DNA from: Enterococcus moraviensis ATCC BAA-383
GTDB lineage: Bacteria; Bacillota; Bacilli; Lactobacillales; Enterococcaceae
Length of the DNA: 64,000 nt
Assembly: GCF_000407445.1 (NCBI RefSeq)
Contig: NZ_ASWB01000004.1
Location: 1 to 64,000, forward strand
Direction of reading: 5' to 3'
How positions within the stretch are numbered: the first letter of the stretch is position 1; each line of letters begins with the position of its first letter. Shown in pieces: positions 57,092 through 64,000 of the stretch. The notes under the pieces were generated by a model, which worked only from the letters and a program-made list of their open reading frames with translations, searched no databases and was not told the DNA's origin. A program made the translations under genes and the position numbers.

Positions 57092-57468
57092 AGTCGTCTC
57101 CTTTGAGGAACAGATAGATTCTTTACGTATTTTAATACTCACATAACTACAGTTAGAGTTTATCATGAAACGGTAGATAAGTCCTTTAATAGAAATCAAA
57201 TTCTTGTTTAGCCGTTATTTTAAAAAGAGGACAACTATTGTTTTAAAAAGGAATTATTTTCGGGTTATCTCAGAAATAAGGTTCAAATCATAAACTTTTA
57301 AAAATATATAAATTTAAAAAAGTGAACTATTCCCTTTTTGTGATTTTTTGTATAATAAAATTATCTGTTATTTTTATATAGAAAAAATGTATTGTTTTCT
57401 GTGTGGAATTAAGGTAGAGTAGGCAGGTGTTGGGAATGAGCAAAGCATTCCAAGTTATATAAAGTGTA

Positions 57469-57650
57469 ATGAAAAGCCTTGGGCAATCTACGGATGCTTT
57501 GTGGTACGTGAATAAAGGCGAAAATTTGTGTTTCTTAGGGGATAAACAGCTGTGGGAAAGTGCTCACGCTGTTATGGATTTTCGGGAAGTGGTGGAGTGT
57601 TCATATCAGGAAAACATTTCTTATTTTACGCTAAAACAAGAAATGTTTTT
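57469..57650 (+). pseudogene. Possible remnant of an integrase N terminus
   Basis: In frame from ATG 57469 the segment reads NKGENLCFLGDKQLWES, echoing SKGENIYKRKDGRWEG of the intact recombinase nearby; 12 nt (AAAGGCGAAAAT) are identical. Shifting frame after WES gives GSGGVFISGKHFLFYAKTRN, like GSIYYGYIYARSYRAV of the intact gene. The left palindrome lies inside the end of this segment. It could be a decayed duplicate of the recombinase 5' end. Similarity is short, so low confidence. Confidence 0.35.
57611..57650. repeat. Left palindromic recombination site (IRL)
   Basis: TTTCTTATTTTACGCTAAAACAAGAAA is an imperfect palindrome: arms TTCTT-TTTTA and TAAAACAAGAA around CGC. The reverse complement of the right site differs in the 27-nt core by one base. 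It is therefore one of two inverted copies enclosing the recombinase gene. Confidence 0.8.
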
Positions 57651-57714
57651 GATATTTATTTAAAATTATTTGTACAACATAATTCATTGTATTGGTTTTT
57701 AGAGAGAAAATCAA
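57649..57714 (-). promoter_or_regulatory. Two outward-facing promoters beside the left site
   Basis: Minus strand: TTGATT, 17 nt, TACAAT (57686-57714), and TTGTAC, 17 nt, TATCAA (57649-57677). Both point leftward out of the segment in this orientation. After inversion they would read rightward across the right site into the WxL operon, with a leader of about 180 nt before the regulator gene. Confidence 0.6.
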
Positions 57715-57852
57715 TGGGATTTTACGAAAAAAAACAATAACTTTTCTCAGTTTTTTTCGAAATAATATAAAAATTTGAGAATTATTCAATGGTTATTTTT
57801 TCTTTATATAAATATAAGCGAAATGGTGAGCTGGATGAACGGTTGTTTTTTA

Positions 57853-57878
57853 CCGCCGTCAATTCCGCCGTCAGAAAG
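57853..57878 (+). repeat. Arm-type direct repeat, left copy
   Basis: CCGCCGTCAATTCCGCCGTC, then AGAAAG. It is repeated with 22 of 26 identities at 59099-59124, and each copy contains two CCGTCA half-units. It lies just before the recombinase start, and such pairs serve as arm sites for the N-terminal domain of integrases. Confidence 0.6.
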
Positions 57879-57893
57879 AAAGGGTTTGATTTT

Positions 57894-58994
57894 TTGAGTA
57901 AAGGCGAAAATATATACAAACGAAAAGATGGACGTTGGGAAGGTCGGTATCCGAAAGGTAGAAAAGCGGACGGCTCTATTTATTACGGCTATATTTATGC
58001 GCGTTCATACCGAGCAGTAAAAGATCAGATGTTAGATAAAAAAGTTCAGTTAACGCTGTTTTACACAACGAATACCAAAGAATTTCAAGGAACGTTTGGA
58101 GAGTGGACTCAATTTTGGCTAACGGATATCATGGCTCCAAAAATCAAAGAAAGTACTTATGCGAGCTATAGCAATAAGCTGCAATTACATATTTTACCAT
58201 TTCTAGCAAAACGCCCATTAAAAAAAATAACAGCAACAGACATCGATCGTTTAGTAAAAAGCTTGTCTGAAAATTTGGCGGCAAGTTCTGTGCACATTGT
58301 TTTTCGTATTGTAAAAAGCTGCTTTGAGGCCGCAAAGGAACGAGGCTACCTTATTTTGAATCCTTGCGAGCGGACAGTATTGCCTAAAATAGGGAAACAA
58401 AAAGTGCAAGCTTTAACACGACAACAGCAAAAAGAAGTAGAGACCGAGAGTATGAAATCAACAAAAGGACTGCCTATTTTGCTTGCATTAGAAACAGGGA
58501 TGCGAATTGGGGAAATCTGTGCGCTGAAATGGGAAGATATCAATTTTGAAGCATCTATTCTAAGAGTTCATCGAACCAAACAACGGATTGCGTTGCCTAA
58601 TAACTCAGGACATCTGACAAAAATCGTAGAAACAGCGCCAAAAACAATCAATGCGGATCGAATAATCCCGCTTTCTAAAAAAATCAAAAAGGTTTTATTA
58701 AAATGGAAGAACCAGTCATCTTCTACTTATGTTGTAGCCAACGGCTCAGATTCTATCGAGCCTAGAACTGTTAGTTATCGCTTTGAGCGAATAAAACAGA
58801 AGCTAGGTTTATTAAATGTCCCTTTTCATGCGCTTCGACATACCTTTGCGACTCGGTGTGTAGAAATGGGAGCGAATATCGCAGCAATTAGTTCCTTACT
58901 GGGGCATTCGTCCATAAAACTAACACTAGATACTTATACAAGTTCTTTTCTTGAAGAACAACGTACGACAATCGATAGATTAGCGTTTATATAA
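57894..58994 (+). CDS. Tyrosine recombinase (phage integrase family)
   Basis: A 366-residue recombinase. An N-terminal AP2-like arm-binding domain (SKGENIYKRKDGRWEGRYPKG...YARSYRAVK, about 1-50) is followed by a SAM-like core-binding domain (FGEWTQFWLTDIMAPKIKESTYASY). The catalytic domain has ETGMRIGEICALKWEDI (Arg), HALRHTFATRCVE (His-x-x-Arg), LGHSSIKLTLDTYTS (His and nucleophile Tyr). All catalytic residues are present. I place the start at TTG 57894, with AAGAAAGGG 9 nt upstream; the frame is open to 57789 but that part overlaps the arm-type repeat. A terminator follows 60 nt later. Confidence 0.88.
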   Translation: MSKGENIYKRKDGRWEGRYPKGRKADGSIYYGYIYARSYRAVKDQMLDKKVQLTLFYTTNTKEFQGTFGEWTQFWLTDIMAPKIKESTYASYSNKLQLHILPFLAKRPLKKITATDIDRLVKSLSENLAASSVHIVFRIVKSCFEAAKERGYLILNPCERTVLPKIGKQKVQALTRQQQKEVETESMKSTKGLPILLALETGMRIGEICALKWEDINFEASILRVHRTKQRIALPNNSGHLTKIVETAPKTINADRIIPLSKKIKKVLLKWKNQSSSTYVVANGSDSIEPRTVSYRFERIKQKLGLLNVPFHALRHTFATRCVEMGANIAAISSLLGHSSIKLTLDTYTSSFLEEQRTTIDRLAFI

Positions 58995-59058
58995 TAGACA
59001 GGTCGTTTTCGTCTATCCAAAGAAATTAATACTCTTGCTATTATTTATTTTGTTAAAA

Positions 59059-59093
59059 GTTAGCCCTATTTCTATAGGCTAGCTTTTTTTGTT
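59059..59093 (+). terminator. Terminator after the recombinase gene
   Basis: TAGCC(C)TAT / ATAGGCTA stem, then T7. In this orientation it stops recombinase transcription before the right site and so insulates the WxL operon. Confidence 0.9.
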
Positions 59094-59098
59094 TTTTC

Positions 59099-59124
59099 GC
59101 GCCGTCATTTCTACCGTCATAAAG
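59099..59124 (+). repeat. Arm-type direct repeat, right copy
   Basis: GCGCCGTCATTTCTACCGTC, then ATAAAG, the partner of the repeat before the recombinase start, in the same orientation, 35 nt from the right palindrome. Confidence 0.6.
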
Positions 59125-59157
59125 TACGATGAGTCCCATAAATAAAGGATAAATCAG

Positions 59158-59194
59158 CTTATTTCTTGTTTTAGCGTAAAACAAGAATCTTTTC
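59158..59194. repeat. Right palindromic recombination site (IRR)
   Basis: TTCTTGTTTTA-GCG-TAAAACAAGAA, a palindrome with perfect 11-bp arms around a 3-nt centre. It is the inverted counterpart of the site at 57611-57650; the central GCG reads CGC there. Confidence 0.8.
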
Positions 59195-59313
59195 TTCAGC
59201 ATTTAATATCTAGATAAACAGTATAAAAACTATTCTAGATTACTGCAAACATAATGACCAATTTTTGAAGGAATGGCAAAAAAATACATAGAATCAATGA
59301 GGGGCGACGGTAA

Positions 59314-60021
59314 ATGTATAATGTAGGAATTATTTCGACAAATAATGAAGTGGAAAACAGTACCTATGTAGACGCATTGGAAGAATCAGAATGTATGGTT
59401 CATTATCTACAGGATAAACAAAAATGGCAAGTCAGCGTAGAAAAGTTAGATGCTCTCATAATTGAAGAAACTGAAACAGACAATCAAATAGGAATGATTT
59501 GCGAGTCTATTATAGCGATACGGGAACAAAGTTCTGCTTTGATTTGGGTGATGTCAAAAAATGCAGATAAATCTACTAGGATCGTCTATATGAAGTTAGG
59601 TGCGGACGGTATTATCAATAAGACGATCGATTCAGATGAACTTTCCTTATTTGTCCAAAAAAACTTAAATAGATATGTTAAAAGCGCAGAGGAAAACGAT
59701 TTTTCTTTTGGTAGCTCACTTGTGGGGGAAAAGAAAAAAATTGAATTGATTCCATCTAATTTTAGTGTTCTATTATCTGGAAAAACCGAAGTGAATTTAA
59801 CAAAGTTAGAATTTCGAACGATTGAATTGTTGAGCAAGCATCCAAATAAGGCATTGACTTATGAAGAAATTTATCAGTATGTCTGGAATGGATCGGCGAA
59901 AGATAAGAGATACCGAGTTGCTAATATTATGTACCATTTAAGACAAAAAATCGCAAATGGGGATTCTTCTACTCAATATATCAAAACAATTCGGTCAAAA
60001 GGATATATGCTTCTAGCATAA
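59314..60021 (+). CDS. Winged-helix regulator with degenerate receiver-like domain
   Basis: A 235-residue protein. The N-terminal 120 residues resemble a receiver fold (MYNVGIIST..., then DALIIEE and VYMKLGADGIINK) but lack the clear Asp/Lys phosphorylation set. The C terminus is an OmpR/PhoB-type winged helix: LTKLEFRTIELLSKHPNKALTYEEIYQYVW, then KYRVANIMYHLRQKI and YIKTIRSKGYML. It is probably the local activator of the WxL operon that follows. The RBS is GAGGGGCGACGG before ATG 59314. No strong promoter is visible between the right palindrome and this gene. Confidence 0.82.
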   Translation: MYNVGIISTNNEVENSTYVDALEESECMVHYLQDKQKWQVSVEKLDALIIEETETDNQIGMICESIIAIREQSSALIWVMSKNADKSTRIVYMKLGADGIINKTIDSDELSLFVQKNLNRYVKSAEENDFSFGSSLVGEKKKIELIPSNFSVLLSGKTEVNLTKLEFRTIELLSKHPNKALTYEEIYQYVWNGSAKDKRYRVANIMYHLRQKIANGDSSTQYIKTIRSKGYMLLA

Positions 60022-60040
60022 TTACTCTAGGTTTCAATTT

Positions 60041-60074
60041 TCAATTATTGAAGAGGTTCATATTCGATAATTGA
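60041..60074. promoter_or_regulatory. Inverted repeat between the regulator and the WxL gene
   Basis: TCAATTATTGAA and TTCGATAATTGA form 12-nt arms with 11 complementary positions, 10 nt apart, located 50-80 nt before the WxL gene. It may be the binding site of the regulator or an mRNA hairpin. Confidence 0.5.
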
Positions 60075-60122
60075 AAGATTTGAAATAAATTGTTTTAAAT
60101 TTACCAGGGAAGGAGGAAAAAA

Positions 60123-63100
60123 ATGAAAAGAAAATGGATCATAACGACTGCTTGTGTGGTCAGTATTTTAGCTGGGTATCTTTACTTTGAGAATGCTGTC
60201 ATAAAAGCGGAAGAAGGAATTTCTCCTTACGCAGATGGACCAACTGCTCGTGCTAGTGGCTCATTGATCACGTATCCTAACGTCAATTTAGTGAACAGTG
60301 CCAATCCAGGAGCTGCTACGCCGATCCCGGGAGAATATGCAACAATGTTTCGTATTACCCCTAGATTGACCTATACAGTTTCAGGAGCAACGAGCGAAGG
60401 AGCAAACTACGCGCGCTTTGATAAACGGGATATTACAGGAAACAACTTTGTACAATTGAATAAAGTTGCAATCTATAAAGGTGGATTTGTAGATCTGCGC
60501 GCGACGATCGAATCGTATACTTCGTCGACAACAAATCCAACAGCTTATATCTACTACCCAACTTCCACAAGTAGTAATGCGCAAAAAGATAACTTTCTAA
60601 GAATCGATACTCGTGGTACCAACGCACAAATGAAAATCAGATATGATTTCTTCAAAAGTGGTACCACCACAAAAATTCCAATGAAAGCAATGTGGAATGT
60701 GAAACGATTGAATAATCTAAAGGGACTAACGATTGATTCAGGGAGTGACTTTTTACAAGGAGTATACACGTATTCAAATAGTGAGATTATTTACAGTGAT
60801 GTGGGTATTGGAACGACGAGATTTGTTGGAACCTCTGGTGGAGAAAAAGCAACACAGGAATTTACTTATCTGTTTAATTCAGATGGTTCTATGCAACAAA
60901 CAATTGATTTACCATCAGGGGCAGTAGGGTATTTGAAATATGAAACGTCCGCTATGACGAGAATTATTCTCCCGCCACCTCAAATTTTAGGAGAAACCAA
61001 CGAAGATCAAAATAAAATTGATTACACTGTTGTTCAAGATATGCCAGAACAATCAGATGCTTCTTTTTATCCTAAGCAATATACGATGTATATGAATGCA
61101 GATGCCATTTTTGATTTGTCACAGGCAACCGTAAAAGTTACAGATATGAACGGAGCGAATACTACTTCAAAATTTACGATTACAAAAGATATTCCTAATA
61201 ATCGCTTTGTAGTAACTGTTCCAGCGAGTACGCTAAGTAGCGCGTCATTTGTTAATAATTCGTATGAATTTCAGATTACTTCTAAACTCACTGCAGGTGT
61301 TGATAAGGAAAAATATTATCAAAGTGATGGGTACTTACACATTCCGATGACTGTCTACAATGTTACTGGAGATGGCCAAAGTGAGGTCAACGAAGGAATT
61401 GCTAAGACAAAATTAGGTGGTTCTCCGACAGCTGATCCAATCCCACAAGAAGTAATGGTTGGATCAAGTACTCAAGATTTAGAGCCAGCAGATTTAGTAA
61501 CGAATCTAAAAGGTGTTTTTGCTTCAGAAACGGTCAGTGTAATTGGCTTTGATTCCGAAAAGACATTTTCAACAGTGGGAAATGAGACAGTCACTATCGT
61601 CATTAAAGGAGATAAAACTGGTTTGACTGGGAAGATTAGTGTACCAATCACAGTAAAACAATTTAGTAATCCTGAATTTATGACGAAGGTTGTTTCAGAG
61701 GTAAAACAGACAGATGGCTCATGGAAAAAAAGTGATCAAGCAAAACCGTTGGATGAAGTTCGCTTTACGATAACATCAGAATTGACAAATGTTTCAAGTC
61801 GTTGGCAGCAAGCAAAACTCTATGCAGAATTAGATGCGTTATATAAAAATGTAACGCCCATTTCAGCGGAGCTGGTTGATTCGACAGGTACTTCTAAGAA
61901 TTTAGGGTTACCCATAGTATCACAAAAAACACCATTTGCTGTTGTTCAAACGGCAGAGGATGATTTAGTGATAGGAAGTAAAGGCAGTATCTTAAAGCTA
62001 GTCTATACCGCACAAGTTGATGCCACTGCTAGTTCTAAACTATTAAAAACAAAGGCTACTCCCAAAGGACTAAATCCTGATAATTCAGTAATTTCTGTGC
62101 CAAATACGGAACATTTACTAAATGTTTTGGATGTTGAGCCACCAATTGCTACAGCCAAGTTGACGAAGGTCGCGTTAAATGATGCGGAGGCAATCATTGG
62201 CTCAAATGTTGATTTGAAAAGCTTTTTTACAACCGTATCCGATAATGTTTCATCAAAAGAAAAAATTACGGCAAAACTTTTAACAACGGATATTCCATCA
62301 TTAGTTTCAACTGTGGGCAAAAAAACAATCAAGATTCGTTTAACGGATGAAGCTGGAAATTCAGCTGATTACGATACATTTATTTATGTAGTTGATGATT
62401 CTTACCATTGGGGAGAAGACGGTATTATCAAGGGAACTGACTTTAGAATGGATTACAGTGATTGGCCTAGCGAAGAGCAACGACCTCTAGTTATCACTAA
62501 CGGAAAGGTTGAAGCATGGCAGTTTGTTAAAGACGAAACAGGAAATATCATTGATGTGACGGATGTAACGGCAGATGAAACATTATTTGGCATCGATATA
62601 TCTAAAGTAACAAACGCTGAAGAAGTTGCCCATGTTATAACATTAAAGTTGAAAGACACAACAAAGATGATCTCAGTCACGTTCAATGATCGGACCAAAC
62701 CAACTGGGACAGGTAAGCTAACATTTGTTGATTTAGGGGACAATGCGTCTATCGAAAATGCAACCGACTATACCGCTTATCTAACAGACTGGTCAGACAA
62801 TGTTTCGGCTAAAGATAAAATTGCTGTAACGCTAAAACCAGGTCAAAACCTAGTGAATACAGTTTCAAAAGTAGGACCAGCTAGTTTTGTAGTGATCTTA
62901 ACGGATGAGGCTGGAAATGCAGAAGAAGTGACTGTTCCGATTTTTGTCAAAAATGATGAGATGATAACGAGCAATAAATATGTATTAGATGGACGGGATT
63001 TCAGTATCGCTGCGAAAGATTATCCGACTACAGAAGAAGCTATTTTAACTATGATACGTGAAAAAGGGAAACTAGCACTTTGGGAAATCGATGATGTCAC

Positions 63101-63929
63101 GGTTACTGCACTTGATGCGTCCAAAATTTCTATTGATAAAGGGACTTTACCGGGACCCGCAACACCTGGAACGCCAGTTGCCAGTGGTGATTATCAAGTA
63201 ACGCTAAGTTATGGTGAAGGGCCTGCTAAAGTTGAGAAGAACATCAAAGTAACAATCATTAAAAGCGTTTCGACAGTCAATGTAGAATTTGTCGATGATA
63301 CAGGTAAAAAAATTCATGACACCGTTCCTGTCAGTGGAAATATTGGTGGAACAGTTGATTTATCAAAGAACTTAGATGTCAAAGAGGTATTGAATACGTT
63401 AAGCGGCCAAAATTATCAAATTCAAAAAACGCCAGTACCAGAAAATGCTATCCCTGTGAATGAAACAGAATATGCAGTTCAGTACGTTTTTTCTGGGACC
63501 TTGTTTATCTATTCTGCCCCTCAATCTATTGATTTTGGTTTACGGGATGCCGGTATTTTTGGTGTTCGTGTAGAGAAACCTGCGTACGATAAAGAGTTGA
63601 TTATCTGGGATAATCGAACAAAGTTAACGAATTGGACGCTAGATGCGAAATTAGAGTCTTACTTAACAAGTAATGATGGTGAGGGAGCAAAAATCTTACC
63701 TGAAGCTATTCGCTATCGAACAGGTGAGGGAAAAGAAAGCGAGATTATTTTGAATAATGAGAATCAGCCGATTGTTGAAGATTCGCATACGACAACAGGT
63801 CAATACGATGTCAGTGACAAATGGAAGACCGGTGAGCGAGGATTCAAACTAGATGTTCCAGCTGGTGCGGTTCGTGAATTAGGGAAATATAAAGCGACGA
63901 TTGTTTGGACTGTTGGAGCAACACCATAA
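60123..63929 (+). CDS. Large WxL-domain surface protein
   Basis: A 1268-residue secreted protein: signal peptide (about 1-30, ending at VIKAEEG), a beta-rich N-terminal region to about 300, then several Ig-like or cadherin-like repeats (ATVTDNVSSKEKITAKLL...VGKKTIKIRLTDEAGNSADYDTFIYVVDD, repeated later as SDNVSAKDKIAVTLKPG...DEAGNAEEVTVPIFV). A MucBP-like linker (VNVEFVDDTGKKIHDTVPVSG) follows, and a C-terminal WxL domain with LTNWTLDAKL and a distal YKATIVWTVGATP. WxL domains bind peptidoglycan noncovalently; the distal motif here is WTV instead of WTL. AGGAGG precedes ATG 60123. Such proteins act in adhesion and surface complexes. Confidence 0.86.
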   Translation: MKRKWIITTACVVSILAGYLYFENAVIKAEEGISPYADGPTARASGSLITYPNVNLVNSANPGAATPIPGEYATMFRITPRLTYTVSGATSEGANYARFDKRDITGNNFVQLNKVAIYKGGFVDLRATIESYTSSTTNPTAYIYYPTSTSSNAQKDNFLRIDTRGTNAQMKIRYDFFKSGTTTKIPMKAMWNVKRLNNLKGLTIDSGSDFLQGVYTYSNSEIIYSDVGIGTTRFVGTSGGEKATQEFTYLFNSDGSMQQTIDLPSGAVGYLKYETSAMTRIILPPPQILGETNEDQNKIDYTVVQDMPEQSDASFYPKQYTMYMNADAIFDLSQATVKVTDMNGANTTSKFTITKDIPNNRFVVTVPASTLSSASFVNNSYEFQITSKLTAGVDKEKYYQSDGYLHIPMTVYNVTGDGQSEVNEGIAKTKLGGSPTADPIPQEVMVGSSTQDLEPADLVTNLKGVFASETVSVIGFDSEKTFSTVGNETVTIVIKGDKTGLTGKISVPITVKQFSNPEFMTKVVSEVKQTDGSWKKSDQAKPLDEVRFTITSELTNVSSRWQQAKLYAELDALYKNVTPISAELVDSTGTSKNLGLPIVSQKTPFAVVQTAEDDLVIGSKGSILKLVYTAQVDATASSKLLKTKATPKGLNPDNSVISVPNTEHLLNVLDVEPPIATAKLTKVALNDAEAIIGSNVDLKSFFTTVSDNVSSKEKITAKLLTTDIPSLVSTVGKKTIKIRLTDEAGNSADYDTFIYVVDDSYHWGEDGIIKGTDFRMDYSDWPSEEQRPLVITNGKVEAWQFVKDETGNIIDVTDVTADETLFGIDISKVTNAEEVAHVITLKLKDTTKMISVTFNDRTKPTGTGKLTFVDLGDNASIENATDYTAYLTDWSDNVSAKDKIAVTLKPGQNLVNTVSKVGPASFVVILTDEAGNAEEVTVPIFVKNDEMITSNKYVLDGRDFSIAAKDYPTTEEAILTMIREKGKLALWEIDDVTVTALDASKISIDKGTLPGPATPGTPVASGDYQVTLSYGEGPAKVEKNIKVTIIKSVSTVNVEFVDDTGKKIHDTVPVSGNIGGTVDLSKNLDVKEVLNTLSGQNYQIQKTPVPENAIPVNETEYAVQYVFSGTLFIYSAPQSIDFGLRDAGIFGVRVEKPAYDKELIIWDNRTKLTNWTLDAKLESYLTSNDGEGAKILPEAIRYRTGEGKESEIILNNENQPIVEDSHTTTGQYDVSDKWKTGERGFKLDVPAGAVRELGKYKATIVWTVGATP

Positions 63930-63947
63930 CAAATGGAGGAAAGAATA

Positions 63948-64000
63948 ATGAATCAAAAACATTTAGTTTCAGCCTTCTTTGTCTCTGTAGTTGCGGTTGC
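63948..64000 (+). CDS. Start of a secreted protein, truncated by the window end
   Basis: ATG 63948 with GGAGGAAAG upstream begins MNQKHLVSAFFVSVVAV, a typical signal peptide start, 18 nt after the large WxL gene. By position it is likely the next member of the WxL operon, for example a small WxL protein. Only 17 codons are inside the window. Confidence 0.6.
   Translation, partial: MNQKHLVSAFFVSVVAV

Larger units (their letters stand above)
57618..59190. mobile_element. Candidate invertible segment with its own tyrosine recombinase
   Basis: About 1.57 kb between two nearly identical palindromes in opposite orientation contains a single gene, the recombinase, plus internal direct repeats that look like arm-type sites. 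The layout resembles a self-inverting switch; an excisable single-gene element is the alternative, since palindromic cores could also be read in direct orientation. It is located just upstream of a WxL operon. Confidence 0.6.

Noticed and set aside
57552-57740. A 62-residue reading frame over the left palindrome
   Set aside because: It runs through the recombination site and its promoter region; no ribosome-binding site. Treated instead as part of a decayed integrase N terminus.

Overview
The window is low-GC Bacillota DNA. ClpC/CtsR without McsAB, a WxL surface-protein operon, demethylmenaquinone-type genes, a glutathione reductase and strongly AT-biased third codon positions together point to an Enterococcus chromosome, probably a relative of E. 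faecalis. Species cannot be fixed from the sequence alone.

Layout. (1) 1-800: tail of a tRNA cluster, probably downstream of an rRNA operon outside the window: Val, Lys, Leu, Thr, Gly, Leu, Arg, Pro, plus a decayed tRNA-Arg copy. (2) 900-8190: ctsR-clpC; a tandem structured repeat; the U32 pair trhP1-trhP2 (tRNA U34 hydroxylation); glutathione reductase. (3) 8185-16140: a complete flavin-based extracellular electron transfer locus. dmkB, eetB, eetA and ndh2 lie on the minus strand, and pplA, fmnB and dmkA on the plus strand: Ndh2 feeds electrons to a demethylmenaquinone made with DmkA/DmkB, EetA/EetB carry them across the membrane, and the flavinylated lipoprotein PplA (flavinylated by FmnB) passes them outside. 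(4) 16180-22670: a sortase-type surface protein, birA, a zinc-ribbon protein, an ABC transporter behind a leader-peptide attenuator, and a lipoprotein with a minimal flavinylation-like motif. (5) 22700-39890: core genes rpoB, rpoC, a NagB-like protein, msrA, a prepilin peptidase, gntK, dps, argH, argG, rplM and rpsI.

(6) 39764-42467: a small decayed genomic island. It is bounded by a duplication of the rpsI 3' end and holds two integrase C-terminal remnants, a broken HD-domain hydrolase and an intact RelA/SpoT-type alarmone synthetase. (7) 42600-57100: accessory and metabolic genes: an XRE regulator, an esterase and an MFS transporter with a perfect cre site, two AraC regulators, a ROK protein, an esterase, lipoproteins, a dihydrouridine synthase, a MarR-luciferase-like-FMN reductase operon, oleate hydratase and a GIY-YIG-like protein.

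(8) 57200-64000: a tyrosine recombinase gene enclosed by two palindromic sites in opposite orientation. Good promoters near the left site face outward (leftward), and the recombinase gene ends in a strong terminator before the right site. Beyond the right site is a WxL operon (winged-helix regulator, 1268-residue WxL protein, start of a further secreted protein) with no clear promoter of its own. I read this as a candidate promoter-inversion (phase-variation) switch for the WxL operon. It is the most interesting inference in the window.
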